DNA from: Acidobacteriota bacterium
GTDB lineage: Bacteria > Acidobacteriota > Aminicenantia > Aminicenantales > Aminicenantaceae
DNA: 35,161 nucleotides
Assembly (NCBI GenBank): GCA_030669585.1
Contig: DAOVDI010000016.1
Span: 1 to 35,161 of the forward strand
Direction: 5' to 3'
Shown here: piece by piece, positions 31,335 through 35,161 of the stretch
How positions within the stretch are numbered: the stretch's first letter is position 1
Layout: every line of letters starts with the position of its first letter
Translations under genes and position numbers: made by a program
The notes under the pieces: model-generated
Seen by the model: the letters and a program-made list of their open reading frames with translations, nothing else
Told to the model about the DNA's origin: nothing
Database searches by the model: none

Positions 31335-32840
31335 TCATCCTCTTCCCATACGCCATTTCCCCAGAGTCAGCCAGGGAGAAGTTTCTAATTCCTGCTCTCC
31401 ATGTTTCCCGGTCCGGATGTGGACATTTTGGAGACTGTCATAGGCTGCGGCGATAGCCACAATCTTCCTGTTTTCTTCCGATCCTGACCTTTCGCTCCAA
31501 TCGTCAAAATACCGGGATATAAATGCTGTTGTCGTGCTGCCGTTTTTAAACTCGGGATGGGCAAAAACATCTTTTAGAAAATCCAGAGTGGTCTTTATGC
31601 CCAGAATCACATAATCATTTAAGGCTTCGCTCATGCGGCGGATAGCCATATCCCGATCACCAGCCCAGACGATCAGTTTAGCCAGGATAGGATCATAATA
31701 AATAGGAACCTCGCATCCACTAAAAATACCGCAGTCGTGCCTTACTCCCGGCCCATGGGGTTCTTTAAGATAGAGAACCCGGCCGGATGATGGAAGGAAT
31801 TGATTGTCCGGGTCTTCAGCGTATATCCGGCATTCGATCGCATGCCCTTTCTGTTTCAGATCACTCTGTTTCAGAGCCAGTTTTTCCCCTGCAGCCACAT
31901 GGAGCTGTTGATGAACGAGGTCAATCCCTGTCACCAATTCGGTCACAGGATGCTCAACTTGAAGTCGTGCGTTGACCTCAAGAAAATAGAAGTTCCTGTT
32001 TTTATCAAGGAGGAACTCCACTGTTCCAGCATTGTTATACCCGGCAGCTTTAACAACCTTCAGGGCTGTCTCCCCCATTATGTAGCGCAGATCAGGGTCA
32101 AGAGCAACTGAAGGGGATTCCTCGATGATCTTCTGATGCCGTCTCTGAATTGAACATTCTCTCTCAAAAAGGTGAACCGTGTTCCCAAAATTATCCGCTA
32201 ATATCTGCACTTCTACATGGCGCGGCTCCTCGATGTACTTTTCCAGATAAACAGAATCATTACCGAATGCGCTCTTGGCCTCCCGTTTGCCGGCTTCCAA
32301 TCCTGGCATCAGCTCATCTGCGTTATAAGCGATACGCATACCTTTGCCTCCGCCACCTGCGGATGCTTTTATCATTACAGGATATCCGATCTTTTTGGCC
32401 TCGTTTGCATAGTCAGCGATGTTCTTATGAACTTCTTTCATCCCCGGAATAATGGGAATGTCCGCCTTTTCCATAGTCTGCCGGGACCGGATTTTGTCCC
32501 CCACCAATTCCATTGATTGGGAAGCAGGACCGATAAATACGATTTCGCTGTCCTCACAAAGACGTGCGAATTCCGGATTTTCCGCCAGAAAACCATAGCC
32601 GGGATGCACGGCCTCAGCCCCTGTTTTTTTCGCAGTCTCTATTATGCGGTCCATGGCCAGATAACTGTCCTGTGCCGGCGCAGGACCGATACAAACAGCT
32701 TCATCTGCCACCTGGACATGAAGACTATCACGGTCTGCTTCCGAATAGACTGCCACAGTGGTTATTTCCAGCTCTCTGCACGCTCTTATGATACGGACTG
32801 CTATCTCTCCCCTGTTCGCTATCAATATTTTCTGGAACAT
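31335..32840 (-). CDS. Biotin carboxylase subunit of methylcrotonyl-CoA carboxylase
   Basis: ATP-dependent carboxylation of biotin on the BCCP. The start is ATG 32840, where the invariant MFQKILIANRGEIAVRI opening begins; the track's 24 extra residues overlap the previous gene and are not coding. The 501-aa product has the ATP-grasp loop KASAGGGGKGMRIA, ECSIQRRHQK and the catalytic VNARLQVEHPVTE block. At about 500 aa it covers the full BC plus a short tail, with the carrier encoded separately. The start lies 1 nt after the hydratase stop (TGATATG), so the genes are translationally coupled. With the adjacent LiuB-type subunit it most probably serves leucine breakdown. Confidence 0.94.
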   Translation of the reverse strand: MFQKILIANRGEIAVRIIRACRELEITTVAVYSEADRDSLHVQVADEAVCIGPAPAQDSYLAMDRIIETAKKTGAEAVHPGYGFLAENPEFARLCEDSEIVFIGPASQSMELVGDKIRSRQTMEKADIPIIPGMKEVHKNIADYANEAKKIGYPVMIKASAGGGGKGMRIAYNADELMPGLEAGKREAKSAFGNDSVYLEKYIEEPRHVEVQILADNFGNTVHLFERECSIQRRHQKIIEESPSVALDPDLRYIMGETALKVVKAAGYNNAGTVEFLLDKNRNFYFLEVNARLQVEHPVTELVTGIDLVHQQLHVAAGEKLALKQSDLKQKGHAIECRIYAEDPDNQFLPSSGRVLYLKEPHGPGVRHDCGIFSGCEVPIYYDPILAKLIVWAGDRDMAIRRMSEALNDYVILGIKTTLDFLKDVFAHPEFKNGSTTTAFISRYFDDWSERSGSEENRKIVAIAAAYDSLQNVHIRTGKHGEQELETSPWLTLGKWRMGRG

Positions 32841-32841
32841 A

Positions 32842-33630
32842 TCACTCCATCCATTTTGGCTTGCGTTTCTCCAGAAAAGCGGCCATCCCTTCCTGCCCCT
32901 CTTCACTGACACGCAGATTAGCGATCATCCTGGCTGTAAACTCCTTGACTTCGGATGTTTGCATGCGCGGCACTTTGATAAGCAGCTCTTTGCAGCAGGC
33001 AATCGCTTCCGGTCCGGATGTTACAAGCTGTTCGATCAAAGCATCTATCCTACCCCCAAGCTCAGTAAAAGGAACCGTATCATTGACGAGACCGATATCC
33101 TTTGCTGTTTGGGCTGAAATCCTTTTTCCTGTTAAAAAATATTCACGGGCTTTACTCTCTCCGATCTTCCGGACCACATATGGAGAGATCGCCGCCGGTA
33201 CAAGTCCTATCTTTACTTCGCTCAGTCCGAATTTGGCGTTATCTGAAGCAATTGCTATATCAGAGGCAGACACAAATCCAGTGCCTCCTCCGATAGCTGC
33301 CCCGTTCACCATTGCTATGGCCGGCTTAGGGAGGGCATAAATTTTACGCATCAATTCAGCGATATTCATGGATTCTTCAAGATTTTGTTCAAAAGAGTAT
33401 TTTATGATCTCCTTCATCCAGTTCAGGTCAGCTCCTGCACAGAAAGATTTCCCCTTGCCTGTTAATACTACGACTCTGACGTCCGGATCATCCTTGGCCA
33501 GATCAAAAACAGCGCTGAGCTCATTTATCATCACAGAATTAAACGCATTGTGGACTTCGGGTCTATTCAGTGTGACCCACATCACCTTATTTCGCTTTTC
33601 CAATAAAATGGTCTTATATCCGGTTGTCAT
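32842..33630 (-). CDS. liuC: Methylglutaconyl-CoA hydratase (enoyl-CoA hydratase family)
   Basis: Hydrates 3-methylglutaconyl-CoA, the product of methylcrotonyl-CoA carboxylase, to HMG-CoA in leucine degradation. The 262-aa protein starts at ATG 33630 (MTTGYKTILLEKRN), 4 nt after the carboxyltransferase stop, with AGGATG upstream; the longer track start at 33678 runs into that gene. Crotonase landmarks are the oxyanion-hole segments FCAGADLNWM and NGAAIGGGTGF, and LSEVKIGLVPAAISPYVVRKIG, a block characteristic of the LiuC/AUH branch. Its place between liuB and the BC gene supports the assignment over a generic enoyl-CoA hydratase. Confidence 0.9.
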   Translation of the reverse strand: MTTGYKTILLEKRNKVMWVTLNRPEVHNAFNSVMINELSAVFDLAKDDPDVRVVVLTGKGKSFCAGADLNWMKEIIKYSFEQNLEESMNIAELMRKIYALPKPAIAMVNGAAIGGGTGFVSASDIAIASDNAKFGLSEVKIGLVPAAISPYVVRKIGESKAREYFLTGKRISAQTAKDIGLVNDTVPFTELGGRIDALIEQLVTSGPEAIACCKELLIKVPRMQTSEVKEFTARMIANLRVSEEGQEGMAAFLEKRKPKWME

Positions 33631-33634
33631 TCCA

Positions 33635-35161
33635 TTACATCCTGAAAATTCCGACCTGATAGTCAGGTACCGGTGCATTTAGACTCATGGCAATCCCCAG
33701 GGCCAGGGCCTCACGCGTTTCCAGGGGATCCAGTATTCCGTCATCCCAAATCCTTGCTGTACTGTAATAAGGACTTGCTTCCTGAGTATATTTCTCCAGT
33801 ATTGGCTCCATCATTTTTTGCTTTTCCTCTTGCGTCAGCTTTTTCCCCTGCTGCTTAAGACGCTTGATCTTGACAGAAACAAGCACATTGGCCGCCTGTT
33901 CACCACCCATAACACTGATCCGGGAAGTCGGCCACATCCACAGCAGCCTGGGATCATAAGCCCTTCCGCACATGGCATAATTCCCCGCCCCATAGGATCC
34001 GCCGACTATAACCGTGAATTTTGGCACAAGGGCGTTAGCCACGGCATGCACGAGCTTGGCGCCATCCTTTGCAATTCCCTTATGCTCATACTGCTTTCCA
34101 ACGATAAATCCGGTGATGTTCTGCAGGAAAACAATGGGGATTTTCCGCATGGAACAGAGTGTTACAAAATGGGCGCCTTTCACCGAGCTTTCGGAAAAAA
34201 GAACACCGTTGTTGGCAAGAATTCCGACAGGGAATCCCAATATCCTGGCAAATCCGCAGACCAGGGTCTGCCCGTACAACTCCTTGAATTCCTGAAAACG
34301 GCTCCCGTCAACCAGTCTGGCAATAATCTCTCTGATATCAAAGGGTTTTTTCAGATCCTGGGGGATAACGCCATAAAGCTCTTCGGGATCATAATATGGG
34401 TCTTCCGGCTGCTGAAGATTCAGCCTGAACTTTTGCGGAGGGTCCAGTGTCTCTACGATATTCCGTGCAATACTCAGCGCATGACCGTCATTCTGGGCGT
34501 AATAATCCGAGACTCCGGATATACGGCAGTGCACATCCGCTCCTCCCAGATCTTCATCACTAACTTCTTCACCAGTGGCAGCTTTGACCAGAGGAGGTCC
34601 TCCTATAAAGATCGTTCCCTGCTTCCGCACAATGACCGTTTCATCGCTCATGGCCGGCACATAAGCGCCTCCGGCCGTACACGACCCCAGGACTACTGAG
34701 ATCTGAGGGATACCCATGGCCGAAAGCCTTGCCTGGTTATAAAAAATGCGGCCAAAATGTTCTTTATCAGGGAAAGTCCCGGCCTGATGAGGAAGAAATA
34801 TCCCTCCGGAATCAACCAGATAGATGCATGGAAGCCGGTTTTCCATGGCCACTTCCTGAGCACGCAGATGCTTTTTAATGGTCATGGGAAAATAAGTGCC
34901 TCCCTTAACCGTGGCATCATTGGCTATGACCAGTACTTCCCGCCCATGCACTATGCCGATCCCTGTCACCATGCTTGCGCCGGGTGCGGCATTGTCATAC
35001 ATCTCATAGGCAGCCAGAGCATTTAATTCGATAAACGGCGTATTGCGGTCAAACAGTTTGTCCAGCCGTTCTCTTGCCAGCATCTTCCCCCTTGATTTCT
35101 GGAGCTCTCTGTATTTAGGAGGGCCACCTTCATGTATTGTATTCAGCCGGTCTTTATACTG
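33635..35161 (-). CDS. liuB: Methylcrotonyl-CoA carboxylase carboxyltransferase (beta) subunit, 5' end outside the window
   Basis: Transfers the carboxyl group from biotin to 3-methylcrotonyl-CoA. The track opens at ATG 35083, but the frame stays open to the window edge, and those 26 codons (ending [15 protein letters not shown] before [10 protein letters not shown]) match the expected N-terminal part of this family. The visible 508 aa are therefore a partial protein, probably missing only a few dozen residues. Markers of the MCC-beta branch are [50 protein letters not shown] and the C-terminal [18 protein letters not shown]. The downstream genes follow at 1-4 nt gaps, forming an operon that presumably continues upstream with an acyl-CoA dehydrogenase. 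Confidence 0.94.
   Translation of the reverse strand, partial: QYKDRLNTIHEGGPPKYRELQKSRGKMLARERLDKLFDRNTPFIELNALAAYEMYDNAAPGASMVTGIGIVHGREVLVIANDATVKGGTYFPMTIKKHLRAQEVAMENRLPCIYLVDSGGIFLPHQAGTFPDKEHFGRIFYNQARLSAMGIPQISVVLGSCTAGGAYVPAMSDETVIVRKQGTIFIGGPPLVKAATGEEVSDEDLGGADVHCRISGVSDYYAQNDGHALSIARNIVETLDPPQKFRLNLQQPEDPYYDPEELYGVIPQDLKKPFDIREIIARLVDGSRFQEFKELYGQTLVCGFARILGFPVGILANNGVLFSESSVKGAHFVTLCSMRKIPIVFLQNITGFIVGKQYEHKGIAKDGAKLVHAVANALVPKFTVIVGGSYGAGNYAMCGRAYDPRLLWMWPTSRISVMGGEQAANVLVSVKIKRLKQQGKKLTQEEKQKMMEPILEKYTQEASPYYSTARIWDDGILDPLETREALALGIAMSLNAPVPDYQVGIFRM

Noticed and set aside
33818-34699. 293-aa plus-strand ORF opposite liuB
   Set aside because: It lies entirely antisense to a strongly conserved carboxyltransferase, has no recognisable motif and no upstream ribosome binding site; it is a shadow frame.

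Overview
The window is a dense bacterial chromosome segment of moderate GC. It carries 24 protein-coding genes, one cut by the right edge, and no rRNA, tRNA, CRISPR array or transposase that I can see. The gene set suggests an uncultured, deep-branching heterotroph that degrades proteins and glycans. It includes two exported tricorn-type proteases, GH38 and GH2 glycosidases plus a GH67/GH20-like barrel protein, a PPi-type phosphofructokinase, a long KamA-family radical SAM enzyme and a leucine-degradation carboxylase operon. Aminicenantota or related Acidobacteriota-like lineages would fit, but no phylogenetic marker gene is present and I hold that loosely.

Layout. 121-3953: tricorn protease 1, convergent with a shortened TorD-like chaperone. 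3954-4393: repeat-rich intergenic stretch. 4394-7409: KamA-family aminomutase, convergent (1 nt gap) with the phosphofructokinase. 7490-13192: a tightly coupled sugar operon of GH38 alpha-mannosidase, Gfo/Idh/MocA oxidoreductase, URO-D-superfamily protein and ROK kinase, with the first three genes overlapping. 13393-17358: a signalling operon of PAS histidine kinase, Rcp1-type single-domain response regulator and REC-PAS-GGDEF-EAL protein. 17530-20997: GH67/GH20-like barrel protein, HD-domain hydrolase and a half-size GDT1-family membrane protein. 21111-24977: tricorn protease 2 and an AlkD-type repair glycosylase. 24970-27021 (minus): GH2 lipoprotein. 27237-29867: ECF-type Co/Ni uptake operon (CbiM, CbiL/NikL-like protein, CbiQ, CbiO). 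29868-30811: 944 bp without genes, packed with several repeat families. 30812-35161 (minus): BCCP, biotin carboxylase, methylglutaconyl-CoA hydratase and methylcrotonyl-CoA carboxylase beta subunit (partial).

How it fits together. Exported proteases and glycosidases would generate peptides and sugars. The GH38-to-ROK operon would process mannose-type sugars in the cytoplasm and feed glycolysis through the PPi-type PFK. The liu-type genes would oxidise leucine from protein breakdown. The Co/Ni transporter could supply metal for corrinoid or nickel enzymes. The two-component/c-di-GMP cassette probably controls surface behaviour.

The least ordinary signals are: (i) a KamA-family enzyme whose substrate-pocket residues look like those of glutamate 2,3-aminomutase; (ii) a duplicated intergenic element in which two sequence-divergent inverted-repeat stems stay perfectly paired ahead of a T-run; (iii) 10-bp-periodic arrays and REPIN-like palindromes that recur together at two loci about 26 kb apart; (iv) a CbiO ATPase lacking the switch histidine and a CbiL-like partner whose predicted mature end starts with His; (v) a URO-D-fold protein without URO-D or MtaA signatures inside a sugar operon.
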